Assembly: GCA_030695805.1 (NCBI GenBank)
Contig: JAUYPG010000004.1
Coordinates: 1-15,837, forward strand
Direction of reading: 5' to 3'
Source of the DNA: Nanobdellota archaeon
GTDB taxonomy: Bacteria > Patescibacteriota > Minisyncoccia > UBA6257 > GWB1-50-10
DNA: 15,837 bases
Under the pieces are notes generated by a model. It was not told the origin of the DNA. It saw only the letters and a list, made by a program, of their open reading frames with translations, and searched no databases. The position numbers were made by a program, and so were the translations under genes. This document shows positions 6,876 through 14,578 of the stretch, in pieces (positions within the stretch are counted from its first letter, which is position 1; every line of letters starts with the position of its first letter).

Positions 6876-7824
6876 GGATATTCTTTTTATACCACTCTAA
6901 CGTTTTTTGTATGCCTTCTTCAAGAGAAACGCGGGGCTCCCATCCGAGTTCTTGTTTTGCTTTTGAAGAGTCAAGGGAGAGCTTTGTTTTGATTGTCGGT
7001 TTCGACGCGTCGTATTCAATGCGCAAATCCCGTCCGGAATGAGCGATAATTTTTTGGACAAGGTCCCGAACCGCGACAGCTTTTCCGTAGCCCGCGTTAT
7101 AGAGCTTGAACGCGCCCTCCTGCTTTTCAATTGCCTGTTCCACGAAATGAACGAGGTCGGACACATGGAGCAGATCCCGCGCCTCACTGCCCTCTCCCCA
7201 CACCACCACCTTTCCATCTTTCGCTGTCATTACTTTTGTTACCGTTGCTCCGAACACGTGGGATTTTTCCAGATCATATTTATCATAAGGACCGTAGATG
7301 TTCGAATGGCGGATCACGGTGTATTTTGTTTTTCCCAGCCGCGAATAAAATTCGCACATCTTTTCAAGATACACCTTTGTCCATCCCACGCCGAAATAGC
7401 TTTTATATATTTCCTTGCCGGGGTCAAAATCCTCTTCTTTTACGGGCGTGTCGGACGGCTGATACATCACACTACAGCTAAAAAATACCACGTGGGATAC
7501 GCCATGTTCGTGGGCGGCCCGAAAGAGAAGCGAGTTCATGACGGCGTTATCCGTCACGTGGAGATAGGGGGCGTTTATGATGTCCTTGGATCCTGAGGTT
7601 GTTGCCGCGGCCTGAATGATGATGTCCATTCCATGAACCACCCGTTTCACGTCTTCCTGTTTTCTCAGGTCTGCCTGTATGAATTTTATTCCGGGACACG
7701 GGAAAGCTTCGGATTCAAAATACGTGCCGTACGCTTCAAAATCTTCTCTCTCCGCCAGTTCTTCGGCGATATTTCTTCCTATAAACCCGGTCGCCCCGCA
7801 AATTAAAATCTTTTTTTTAGCCAT
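6868..7824 (-). CDS. Extended SDR (NAD-dependent epimerase/dehydratase) lacking the YxxxK tyrosine
   Basis: A 318-residue protein with the nucleotide motif GATGFIG (10-16), FFSCSVMY (114-121), IRHSNIYGPYDKYD and RDLLHVSDLV, all features of extended SDR nucleotide-sugar enzymes related to GDP-fucose synthase. The catalytic segment reads YFGVGWTK: K150 is present, but V146 sits where the YxxxK tyrosine should be, with the nearest tyrosine at 143. The downstream-coded gene at 8494-9477 shows the same loss at the same position. It starts within the end of the classical SDR gene and overlaps the HD gene by 8 bases. Substrate unknown; it may use another acid/base or do isomerisation not needing Tyr. 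Confidence 0.85.
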   Translation of the reverse strand: MAKKKILICGATGFIGRNIAEELAEREDFEAYGTYFESEAFPCPGIKFIQADLRKQEDVKRVVHGMDIIIQAAATTSGSKDIINAPYLHVTDNAVMNSLLFRAAHEHGVSHVVFFSCSVMYQPSDTPVKEEDFDPGKEIYKSYFGVGWTKVYLEKMCEFYSRLGKTKYTVIRHSNIYGPYDKYDLEKSHVFGATVTKVMTAKDGKVVVWGEGSEARDLLHVSDLVHFVEQAIEKQEGAFKLYNAGYGKAVAVRDLVQKIIAHSGRDLRIEYDASKPTIKTKLSLDSSKAKQELGWEPRVSLEEGIQKTLEWYKKNIHE

Positions 7825-8497
7825 ATCTCTTATGTTTCTTTGGACGATTGTCCACGATGAGATCTGTTGTATCCGTTTTACAAACGCAATAATAAATTTT
7901 TTCCGCTAATTCATGGGGCTCCATGCCATACGTGAATTCGGGGCGAGTCCGTACCCGGCTTGGATACACGCCGATTATCCGTATCATATCCTTTTTTGCT
8001 TCTTCCCGTAACGCTTCGGTAAATCCCCGAAGCCCCCACTTTGTCGCCGAGTACACGGGACGAGCCGCTTGCGCCTCAAGCCCCGCGATGGAGTTTATGT
8101 TCACTATAATTCCCTTTCTTGTTTTTCGAAAGAGCGAATATATCGCTTTCGTTATTTTTATCGGCGCCAAAAGATTCGTTTCCAGCGCCTCATCAATCTG
8201 CCGGACCGGAATTTGTTCGATGGGCCCTTCCCCGCTTACGCCGGCGTTTACGATGAGTATTGAAATAGCATATTTTTTTACCGCGGCGCGAATTTTCCGG
8301 ATTGTCTCTCTTTTTCTTACGTCGCCCGCGACCACGGCGCACTTCCCTCCCGCGCTCCTCACCGCTTGTTCCGCTTCTTTCAGCCTTTTTTCGTTTCGAC
8401 CATGAAGAACCACCTCATGGCCGTTTTCCGCGAAGACGAGGGCAAGCTCGCGGCCGATACCCCGGCTTGCCCCGGTTATGAGTACGGATTGTTTCAT
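7817..8497 (-). CDS. Classical short-chain dehydrogenase/reductase
   Basis: A 226-residue classical SDR with TGASRGIG (8-15), LIVNAGVSG (82-89), the active-site serine in INSIAG (S136) and YSATK (Y149, K153), so the whole catalytic set is intact. HGRNEKRLKEAE after strand 2 suggests NADP preference (inferred from the basic residues). Unlike the other SDRs here it is of the small carbonyl-reductase type rather than the nucleotide-sugar type. ATGA overlap with the upstream SDR (8494-8497) and an 8-base overlap with the downstream one indicate coupling. In this context it may reduce a keto group on a sugar or on a two-carbon branch, as YerF does in yersiniose synthesis; this is inference. Confidence 0.88.
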   Translation of the reverse strand: MKQSVLITGASRGIGRELALVFAENGHEVVLHGRNEKRLKEAEQAVRSAGGKCAVVAGDVRKRETIRKIRAAVKKYAISILIVNAGVSGEGPIEQIPVRQIDEALETNLLAPIKITKAIYSLFRKTRKGIIVNINSIAGLEAQAARPVYSATKWGLRGFTEALREEAKKDMIRIIGVYPSRVRTRPEFTYGMEPHELAEKIYYCVCKTDTTDLIVDNRPKKHKRYG

Positions 8498-9477
8498 TTG
8501 TTTTCTCGAAATACGTTGTATCTTTTTCCGATAATCTCCTTATGTTCCGCGTACCATCGCATGGTTCCCCGTATCCCTTCTTCAATGGAAATGTTTGGTT
8601 CAAAGCCGATTGAACGGGCGCGCTCTATGTCCATGAGCCGCTTCTTGTCTCCCGAGGGTTTTGAAGTGTCCCATACTATTTCCGGCTTACGCTCCATATT
8701 TTCCACGATAATACTCACGATTTCCTTGATGGAGCACCCTTTTCCGCTCCCTAGATTTATCGGCTTGGAGAATTTTTTTTCAACCGTGAGCATCATTCCG
8801 CGGGCCACGTCTTCCGCGTGGATGAAATCTCGTATCGGCGTCCCGTCCCCCCATACCACGAGGGGATTTTCTCCGTCCATGGCTCTTTTTATAAGCGAGG
8901 GGATCACCATGGCGTTTTCCGGATCAAAATTATCATAGGGCCCATACACGTTCGCGGGCCGAATAATAGATATATTATTTTTTCCGTACTGAATTCTATA
9001 CGCCTCTGCCTGCAATTCCCCCATGCGCTTCGCCCATCCCGCGAACTTATCATTTTCCGAAGGGAAGGTTTTCCATACGTCGTCCTCGTGAAACACCTCG
9101 GCCGGAGCGTACACGCCGACGGTGCTTGTGTAGAGAAACCACTCCGCGTCGGACAATCTCGCCGCTTCCATCATGTTAGTGTTAAAGAGAATGGTCGGCA
9201 CGAAGAAACTCGCCGGTTTTTCCTTTGCCATCTTGGGCGATCCTTTAATACCCGCGAGATGAAACACAATGTCCTGGCCCTCGCACGCCTTCAGGCAATT
9301 ATCGAATTTCGTAAGGTCGAGCCGCAAAAATTCGGCTTGCGGGTGGGCTCTTTCGGGGTCATCAAGAGAAACTATTCTTACGTTCGCACCCCCTTCGACG
9401 AGCATTCGGACGAGCGGTCGGCCGATAAGTCCGGTGCCGCCGGTTACAAGAACTTTTTTGTCCCTGAAAAAATTCAT
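8494..9477 (-). CDS. Extended SDR (NAD-dependent epimerase/dehydratase) lacking the YxxxK tyrosine
   Basis: A 327-residue extended SDR with GGTGLIG (13-19), FHLAGIKGS (72-80), LYTSTVGVY (115-123) and the segments IRPANVYGPYDNFDPENAM and RDFIHAEDVARG. The catalytic segment is FAGWAKRMGELQAEAY: K150 is present, but A146 occupies the tyrosine position of YxxxK (codon GCG). From memory, FAGWAKRMGELQAEAY recurs in a defined SDR subfamily, so the loss is probably a subfamily trait, not a mutation. It begins 3 bases after the E1 beta stop and is ATGA-coupled to the classical SDR. It probably acts on an NDP-sugar; reaction unknown. Confidence 0.88.
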   Translation of the reverse strand: MNFFRDKKVLVTGGTGLIGRPLVRMLVEGGANVRIVSLDDPERAHPQAEFLRLDLTKFDNCLKACEGQDIVFHLAGIKGSPKMAKEKPASFFVPTILFNTNMMEAARLSDAEWFLYTSTVGVYAPAEVFHEDDVWKTFPSENDKFAGWAKRMGELQAEAYRIQYGKNNISIIRPANVYGPYDNFDPENAMVIPSLIKRAMDGENPLVVWGDGTPIRDFIHAEDVARGMMLTVEKKFSKPINLGSGKGCSIKEIVSIIVENMERKPEIVWDTSKPSGDKKRLMDIERARSIGFEPNISIEEGIRGTMRWYAEHKEIIGKRYNVFRENK

Positions 9478-9480
9478 AGA

Positions 9481-10533
9481 TTAAAACGGGCCGGTAAATT
9501 TATGTTCATGGCTGTAAAAATTCTCTTTTTTGAGGTTAATGGGTTTAAGCTTTAGGGCTTTCTCGACCGCGCGGACAATGTCCTTCGCGTTCGGATAAAA
9601 TACGTTCTCAAGGGGGCGTGTTGTGGGGCAGTGCGTGTCAGGGAAGGCGACCCTTTGAATCGGCGATCTCAAGCTCCCGTAACATGTTTCTGAAACGCGC
9701 GCCGCGATCTCGGCGCTCAACCCGCAGTTCCTCCAATCATAATCGGCAACAACGCAATGGCCGGTTTTTCGCACCGAACGAAAAATCGCTTCGTCGTCGA
9801 GCGGAGAAATTGTCCGAGGATCTATGATTTCAATCCGCACCCCTCTTTCTTTCTCCAGTATGTCCGCCGCATGAGACGCCTCCACGTTCATCCAGGAAGT
9901 GGCGACAACCGTCGCGTCGCTCCCCTTCCGCAACACGTTCGCGACGCCGATCGGGAGGACGTACGGCTCTTCCGGCACCTCTCCTTTTTGGAAATAGAGC
10001 CACCGGTGCTCAAGTACGATCGTCGGATTCTCATCACGGATCGCCGCCGCAAGAAGCCCTTTCGCGTCGTAGGGCGTTGTCGGCATTACCACTTTTAGCC
10101 CCGGCACGTGAGCGAAGAATGACTGCAAACTTTTCGAATGTTGAAATCCCTGCCCCCATCCCCGACCGATAATGGCCCTGATTGTAAACGGCGCTTTTGT
10201 CTTCCCTCCGCTCCCATACCTCTCTGTGGCGACCATGTTTATGAGCTGGTTCATCGCGAGGAGCATGAAGTCCACCCGAATATGCACGAGTATCGGATGG
10301 AGGCCGTTTACGGCCGCCCCGAGCCCGAAGCCGGTCAGCGCATCCTCTGAAAGAGGCGTGCTAAAATACCTTTCCGGGCCAAACTCTTCCAATAAACCCT
10401 TGCCCGTGCCAAATGTCCGCTTGTGGTCGGCAACGTCAATCCCGTACACAAAAACTCCCGGGTTTCTTCGCATCTCCCCCAAAAGCGCTTCGTTTAAGGC
10501 CTCTTCATATGTTATATAACGTTTCTTTGTCAT
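9481..10533 (-). CDS. Thiamine-diphosphate enzyme, E1 beta-like subunit
   Basis: A 350-residue protein matching the beta subunit of 2-oxoacid dehydrogenase E1 (transketolase pyrimidine-binding plus C-terminal domains). Visible landmarks are TPLSEDALTGFGLGAAVNG, the DFMLLAMNQLINMVA helix, QHSKSLQSFFAHVPGLKVVMP, and IVLEHRWLY. The C-terminal domain runs from about residue 215 to 330 and ends in a charged tail that looks lineage-specific. It overlaps E1 alpha by ATGA (10530-10533), so the pair should be made in equal amounts. No E2 acyltransferase, lipoyl domain or E3 is encoded nearby, so a classic dehydrogenase complex is unlikely; two-carbon transfer to a keto-sugar, as proposed for E1-like pairs in avilamycin and aldgamycin loci, fits the neighbourhood. 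Confidence 0.88.
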   Translation of the reverse strand: MTKKRYITYEEALNEALLGEMRRNPGVFVYGIDVADHKRTFGTGKGLLEEFGPERYFSTPLSEDALTGFGLGAAVNGLHPILVHIRVDFMLLAMNQLINMVATERYGSGGKTKAPFTIRAIIGRGWGQGFQHSKSLQSFFAHVPGLKVVMPTTPYDAKGLLAAAIRDENPTIVLEHRWLYFQKGEVPEEPYVLPIGVANVLRKGSDATVVATSWMNVEASHAADILEKERGVRIEIIDPRTISPLDDEAIFRSVRKTGHCVVADYDWRNCGLSAEIAARVSETCYGSLRSPIQRVAFPDTHCPTTRPLENVFYPNAKDIVRAVEKALKLKPINLKKENFYSHEHKFTGPF

Positions 10534-11483
10534 GCAAATACGTCCGTATATGCTTCCCCTTCTTCCGCAAAGGGAGCTTGTTTCGCGTGCGCGATGCTTT
10601 CCTCAATTTTCGCGTCCAGGCGCTTCTCAATTTGTCCGATCGCGGAGGCGCGAACCCCTTTTTTCAGCAGCCGTTTTTTCTGTACGCGCACGGGGTCTTT
10701 TTTATACCACGCGTCGAACTCGCTTTTCGCGCGGTATCCGGCCTCAAAATCTTCGTTTACCCCAACGTGTTCCAGATATCGGTAATACGCCAAACGCATA
10801 AAAGAGGGCCTCTGTGTTTGTTCCGTTGTGAGCCGAGCTTTCCTTGCCAAGGCGAAAACGCGCTCCACGTCGGTTGATTCACTTTGTATGACATTCATAT
10901 TAAAACGAGAAACGATTGCCTCAATTGACGCGTACCCCTGCCTCTTCAAAACAGGCGTATGAATTGCCAAGTTGTTGTCTTCGCAGATGAATACTATCGG
11001 CAGATTCCAGAGACTCGCCAAGTTTATGCTTTCCCAAAACACTCCTTCGTCCATCGCTCCTTCGCCGAAAAACACGGCGACCATTTTTCCGTTTTTCTTT
11101 TTTTTGTTCGCGAACGCGGCGCCAACCGCGACCGGGATGGTGGTCCCGACGACGGCTGAGGTCCCCAGAAATCCTTCTTCCGGCGCCGAGAGGTGCATGG
11201 ACCCCGCCTTGCCCTTCGCGCCTCCTGTTCTTTTTCCGTACATTTCCGCGAAAAAGGCGTTTGTTTCTCCGGTCTTCGCGAGGTAGAGGGCGTGGCTTCG
11301 GTAGGTACCGAAGACCTGGTCGCTCTTTTTTAGCGCGGATACGACCCCCACCACGAGGGCCTCGCTCCCCATGGACATGTGCATGGGCGTTTTCATCTCA
11401 TTTTCGGAATAATACTTTCGAATACCTTCTTCGACGGCCCGTATGAGATAGAGTTTTTTATAGAATTCAAGGGATGTAGGCAT
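10530..11483 (-). CDS. Thiamine-diphosphate enzyme, E1 alpha-like subunit
   Basis: A 317-residue protein with HMSMGSEALVVG (35-46), GTYRSHALYLAKTG (59-72) and the thiamine-diphosphate motif running from GEG (140-142) to NN (170-171) with 27 residues between. The usual motif is GDG; here the aspartate metal ligand is glutamate. I chose ATG 11483, two bases past the GT2 stop, over the in-frame TTG at 11495, which would add only MRYN and overlap the GT2 gene. With E1 beta it should form an alpha2beta2 enzyme that decarboxylates a 2-oxo acid and passes on the activated aldehyde. Acceptor unknown; a GDP-4-keto sugar is inferred from the GMD- and ColD-like genes of the same operon. Confidence 0.87.
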   Translation of the reverse strand: MPTSLEFYKKLYLIRAVEEGIRKYYSENEMKTPMHMSMGSEALVVGVVSALKKSDQVFGTYRSHALYLAKTGETNAFFAEMYGKRTGGAKGKAGSMHLSAPEEGFLGTSAVVGTTIPVAVGAAFANKKKKNGKMVAVFFGEGAMDEGVFWESINLASLWNLPIVFICEDNNLAIHTPVLKRQGYASIEAIVSRFNMNVIQSESTDVERVFALARKARLTTEQTQRPSFMRLAYYRYLEHVGVNEDFEAGYRAKSEFDAWYKKDPVRVQKKRLLKKGVRASAIGQIEKRLDAKIEESIAHAKQAPFAEEGEAYTDVFA

Positions 11484-11484
11484 A

Positions 11485-12636
11485 TTATACCGCAAATTTT
11501 TTTTCCCGGTTCAAAAAATATTCGCTTTTGTAGATATCCGGCGTTGCCGGTTTCCACAGCTTGCGCCGTATCATGTCCGCGCATCGCAGAACGAGGCGCG
11601 GGATCACGAACCATACGGACATCGCTTTCTCCCGCCTTGTATAATCTTCAAAAAAATTCTCGAGATCTTTTCCCGGACTGAATTCCTTGAAAAACGACCG
11701 GGAAAAACGCCTCCTCACGGCCTCTATCACGACCGTCGAGAGCGCCTCCTGTCCAAAAAAAATTCTCATGCGAGAGAGATATTCTTTCCAATGACCCCGA
11801 AACGATATGTCGTGCAGCTTTCTATCAACTCCATAGAGTTTTAGAATTCCTTTCGCGGTATCGTTACTCAAAAGCCCGAATTTCGCGCTTGGCTTCATTG
11901 AACCCTTCGTCTCCATGTAATGATCCAGAGAATTTTCGGTTTTGAGGAGTATCGCCTTGTCCGAAACGCGAAAATTATCATAGCCGGAGACGATTTTCGG
12001 ACAAATGATCGCCTGACACCCATAGTCATACTGCATCAGGAGCCGTAATTCCTCGCCAATTTCCGGCGGCGGATTATCTATGATCGCGCTTAACTCGAGG
12101 GCGACGCGGAAAAAATCTTTTGTTCTTGCCATACCGAGAATAATCATTGATGTCGTGAAGTTTCTGTACGCGTTTTTCCCGAACCAGTCGCGTGAGTACG
12201 CTCCGCCCCCCGGCTTCGGCTCTCTCGTGAAGACCCATCTCCCCTCTTTTTCCACGATGCTGAAAACCCTTCCCGTTACCACCGCTGTTTCCCTGTTCTC
12301 AATAAATAGTTTTACGCACTCCTCTATATAATGTCTTGAAATCCAGTCATCACAACATAGAAATATGGCAAATTCCCCGGAGCAGAGCTTGAGTATTTTC
12401 GGGAAACTTTTGTTTACCCCGATGTTTTTTTCCGTTTTGAAATACTTTATTCTTTTATCACGCCTCGCGTACTCCTCCACCACATCCTTCGTGTTATCGG
12501 TTGAGGCGTCGTCAAACACGATAACTTCTATATTCGGATAGGTCTGATGAAGCGCGCTTTCCAGCGTTTTCCATATTAATGGACCGCCGTTGAAAACAGG
12601 TATCCAAATGCTCACAAGGGGTGATGTTTCCGCCAT
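11485..12636 (-). CDS. GT2-family glycosyltransferase
   Basis: A 383-residue protein with an N-terminal GT-A domain (about residues 6-235): VSIWIPVFNGG (8-18), LESALHQTYPNIEVIVFDDASTD (25-47) and the metal-site region IFLCCDDWIS (91-100), where CDD replaces the common DXD. The C-terminal 150 residues are basic and aromatic, with no membrane helix or motif that I recognise; they may bind the acceptor or the membrane. GT2 enzymes transfer sugars with inversion. Its place inside the sugar-synthesis block, 2 bases after one SDR and directly before the E1 genes, suggests it may transfer the sugar made by this operon. Specificity cannot be read. Confidence 0.88.
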   Translation of the reverse strand: MAETSPLVSIWIPVFNGGPLIWKTLESALHQTYPNIEVIVFDDASTDNTKDVVEEYARRDKRIKYFKTEKNIGVNKSFPKILKLCSGEFAIFLCCDDWISRHYIEECVKLFIENRETAVVTGRVFSIVEKEGRWVFTREPKPGGGAYSRDWFGKNAYRNFTTSMIILGMARTKDFFRVALELSAIIDNPPPEIGEELRLLMQYDYGCQAIICPKIVSGYDNFRVSDKAILLKTENSLDHYMETKGSMKPSAKFGLLSNDTAKGILKLYGVDRKLHDISFRGHWKEYLSRMRIFFGQEALSTVVIEAVRRRFSRSFFKEFSPGKDLENFFEDYTRREKAMSVWFVIPRLVLRCADMIRRKLWKPATPDIYKSEYFLNREKKFAV

Positions 12637-12638
12637 AT

Positions 12639-13571
12639 CTACAAATTCGTGAACATATTTCTCCGAAGGATTTGATTTCCTTTGATGATCTCCTTGATCC
12701 CCTCTTCAAGCGTAATTTCTGAATGGAATCCCGTGCGTTCTATTTTCTCGTTATTTACCACGTAATTCCGCTGGTCGAGATCTTTTCCGATCTCGGATTC
12801 CAAAAATACGAGCTCCGGAATGTATTTTTTTATGGTCTCGCAGAGTTCTTTTTTTGTCATGTTCGCGCTTGAAAGCCCCACGTTATACGGTTCGTTTTTC
12901 ATTGTCTCGAAATTATCCATCGCGTGAATAAACGCGCGCGCGACGTCGCGGACGTGGATGTAATTTCTCTTAAAATGCGACTCGAAAAGTACGATGGACT
13001 TGTCGGTCAAGGCCTTGTACACGAAGTCGTTTACCAAAAGATCAAATCTCATGCGAGGACTCATGCCGAATACCGTCGCGACGCGAAAGGTGATGGCGTC
13101 GCCCGCCTGAAGAACTTCCTTTTCCGCTTCGACTTTCGTCCGGCCGTAGAGCGAAATCGGGTTTAAGGGCGCTCTCTCGTCGCAATAGGCGTCCTGCTTG
13201 CCGACTCCGTAGCCGCTGTTTGTGTTGGGGAAAATAATCTTTTGCCCCGGCCTCCGAAGCTTCAGGATGAGTTTTATTGCCTCCAGATTCGTGGTTTTCG
13301 CGAGGAGCGGTTCCTTGTCGCACGCCGACATACCCACGATCGCGGCGAGCGGAAAGATAAACTCGACATCTTTCATAAGGTCCTTCATGAGCTCTTCGTT
13401 TCGCGCGTCGCCCCGGACCACGTCCAGTGTTTTGTAAAAGCACTGGTCAAGGAGCGACATCTGCCCATACATAAAATTGTCGAGAACTTTCACCTCGTGT
13501 CCGGCGCGCAAAATCTCCGGCACGAGTATGGACCCGATGTATCCCGCGCCGCCCGTAACTAATATCTTCAT
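12639..13571 (-). CDS. NAD-dependent epimerase/dehydratase (extended SDR)
   Basis: A 310-residue extended SDR with GGAGYIG (7-13), FIFPLAAIVG (71-80), FPNTNSGYG (114-122) and an intact YGRTK (Y142, K146). The RNYIHVRDVARAFIHA segment is typical of enzymes acting on nucleotide sugars. The C-terminal part is shorter and more charged than in GalE. It lies 5 bases after the GMD-like gene and 2 bases before GT2, so it probably acts on the GMD or ColD product as a 4-ketoreductase, 3,5-epimerase or both; that choice cannot be made by eye. No Shine-Dalgarno is evident before its ATG. Confidence 0.86.
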   Translation of the reverse strand: MKILVTGGAGYIGSILVPEILRAGHEVKVLDNFMYGQMSLLDQCFYKTLDVVRGDARNEELMKDLMKDVEFIFPLAAIVGMSACDKEPLLAKTTNLEAIKLILKLRRPGQKIIFPNTNSGYGVGKQDAYCDERAPLNPISLYGRTKVEAEKEVLQAGDAITFRVATVFGMSPRMRFDLLVNDFVYKALTDKSIVLFESHFKRNYIHVRDVARAFIHAMDNFETMKNEPYNVGLSSANMTKKELCETIKKYIPELVFLESEIGKDLDQRNYVVNNEKIERTGFHSEITLEEGIKEIIKGNQILRRNMFTNL

Positions 13572-13576
13572 AGGAA

Positions 13577-14566
13577 TTAGGCCCTTTCTTGCTTCACTTT
13601 TTTCCTCCAGTATTCGAGGAGATATTCGACGCTTTCTTCAAAACTATACCTTGGCTTCCACCCCGTTTCTTCCGTAAACTTCCCTACGTCCGGAATCTGG
13701 AGCGTAACGTCCGCGGGCCGGAGAAGCGTGGGGTCCACCCGGCTTGGAATCTCCGTTTTCGCCTTCTTTTTCAGGATGTCCAGAAAATCCCCTATTTTTA
13801 TCACGGTGGGGCCTCCGATATTATACGCTTCGCCAAAGCGGCACTTTTCGGCGGCAATCCAGTACGATTCCATCGCATCCCGCACGTCTATGAGCGTGCG
13901 CGTCGAGTCCAGGTTCCCATGCAAAAGCTCTTTTTGGAGTCCGGCTTCTATGCGCGCCACCTGTTTCGCCCACGCGGTCGCGAAAAGATCCTCCCTGCGC
14001 GGATTCAGATACGCGAACATTCTCGTGCGAACTACCTTCATTCCATAGCTTCGAAAATACACGAACCCCAAAAAATCACCGACGGTTTTTGAAACCGCGT
14101 ACGGATTGCCGGGGTTTATGGGGCAGTCCTCTTTGATCGGCACGTTTTTCGGGTCCACCTGGCCGTATACTTCCGAGGTCGAACAGATTTGGATTACGGG
14201 GTCAATTTCCGCGAGGCGCACGGCTTCCAAGAGATTGGCCGCGCTCATCACGTTGTTTTGTATGACCGAAAGCGGATTTGTGAATGAGGCCTTCACGTTC
14301 GCGTGCGCCGCCAGATGAAAAATAACGTCCGGTTTTACTTCTTTTAGGACGCGTATGGTCGCGCCGAGGTCCAGCAAGTCGCACTCGTGGACTTTTGCCT
14401 TTTCTTTCGCGTTTTCCAGATTTCTATCGGTCCCCGTGCTGTGCCAGCGGGAGATGCCGTGCAGGAAAACTTCCGGATGGCTTTGGATAATATAGTCCGC
14501 CAAATAGCTCCCCCCGGAGCCGGTGATGCCGGTAATGAGCGCCGTTTTGAAGATCCTTTTTTCCAT
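13577..14566 (-). CDS. gmd: GDP-mannose 4,6-dehydratase family SDR (or GDP-heptose 4,6-dehydratase)
   Basis: A 329-residue extended SDR. The N-terminus has the GMD-type motif ITGITGSGGSYLADY (11-25), followed by FHLAAHANVKASF (83-95), CSTSEVYG (128-135, with E132 as the dehydratase glutamate) and PYAVSK (Y156, K160). HGNLDSTRTLIDVRDAMES matches the GMD/RMD substrate loop. GMD converts GDP-mannose to GDP-4-keto-6-deoxy-mannose; relatives such as DmhA/WcbK do the same with GDP-heptose, which would suit the HddA and HddC genes nearby. A GDP-6-deoxymannose reductase (RMD) is the main alternative because the two families are close. It follows the ColD-like gene by 12 bases. Confidence 0.78.
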   Translation of the reverse strand: MEKRIFKTALITGITGSGGSYLADYIIQSHPEVFLHGISRWHSTGTDRNLENAKEKAKVHECDLLDLGATIRVLKEVKPDVIFHLAAHANVKASFTNPLSVIQNNVMSAANLLEAVRLAEIDPVIQICSTSEVYGQVDPKNVPIKEDCPINPGNPYAVSKTVGDFLGFVYFRSYGMKVVRTRMFAYLNPRREDLFATAWAKQVARIEAGLQKELLHGNLDSTRTLIDVRDAMESYWIAAEKCRFGEAYNIGGPTVIKIGDFLDILKKKAKTEIPSRVDPTLLRPADVTLQIPDVGKFTEETGWKPRYSFEESVEYLLEYWRKKVKQERA

Positions 14567-14578
14567 AGTGTGATACTA

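Noticed and set aside
6868..9477. Recent tandem duplication of the two Tyr-less SDRs
   Set aside because: They share spacing and some motifs but differ widely in sequence and have an unrelated classical SDR between them; an old relationship is likelier than a recent duplication.
8818..9555. 245-codon open frame on the + strand
   Set aside because: Antisense to a clear SDR gene with intact motifs; product is compositionally odd and spans a gene junction.
11484..11495. TTG start for E1 alpha
   Set aside because: Adds only four residues and overlaps the GT2 stop; the ATG at 11483 directly after the stop is more natural.
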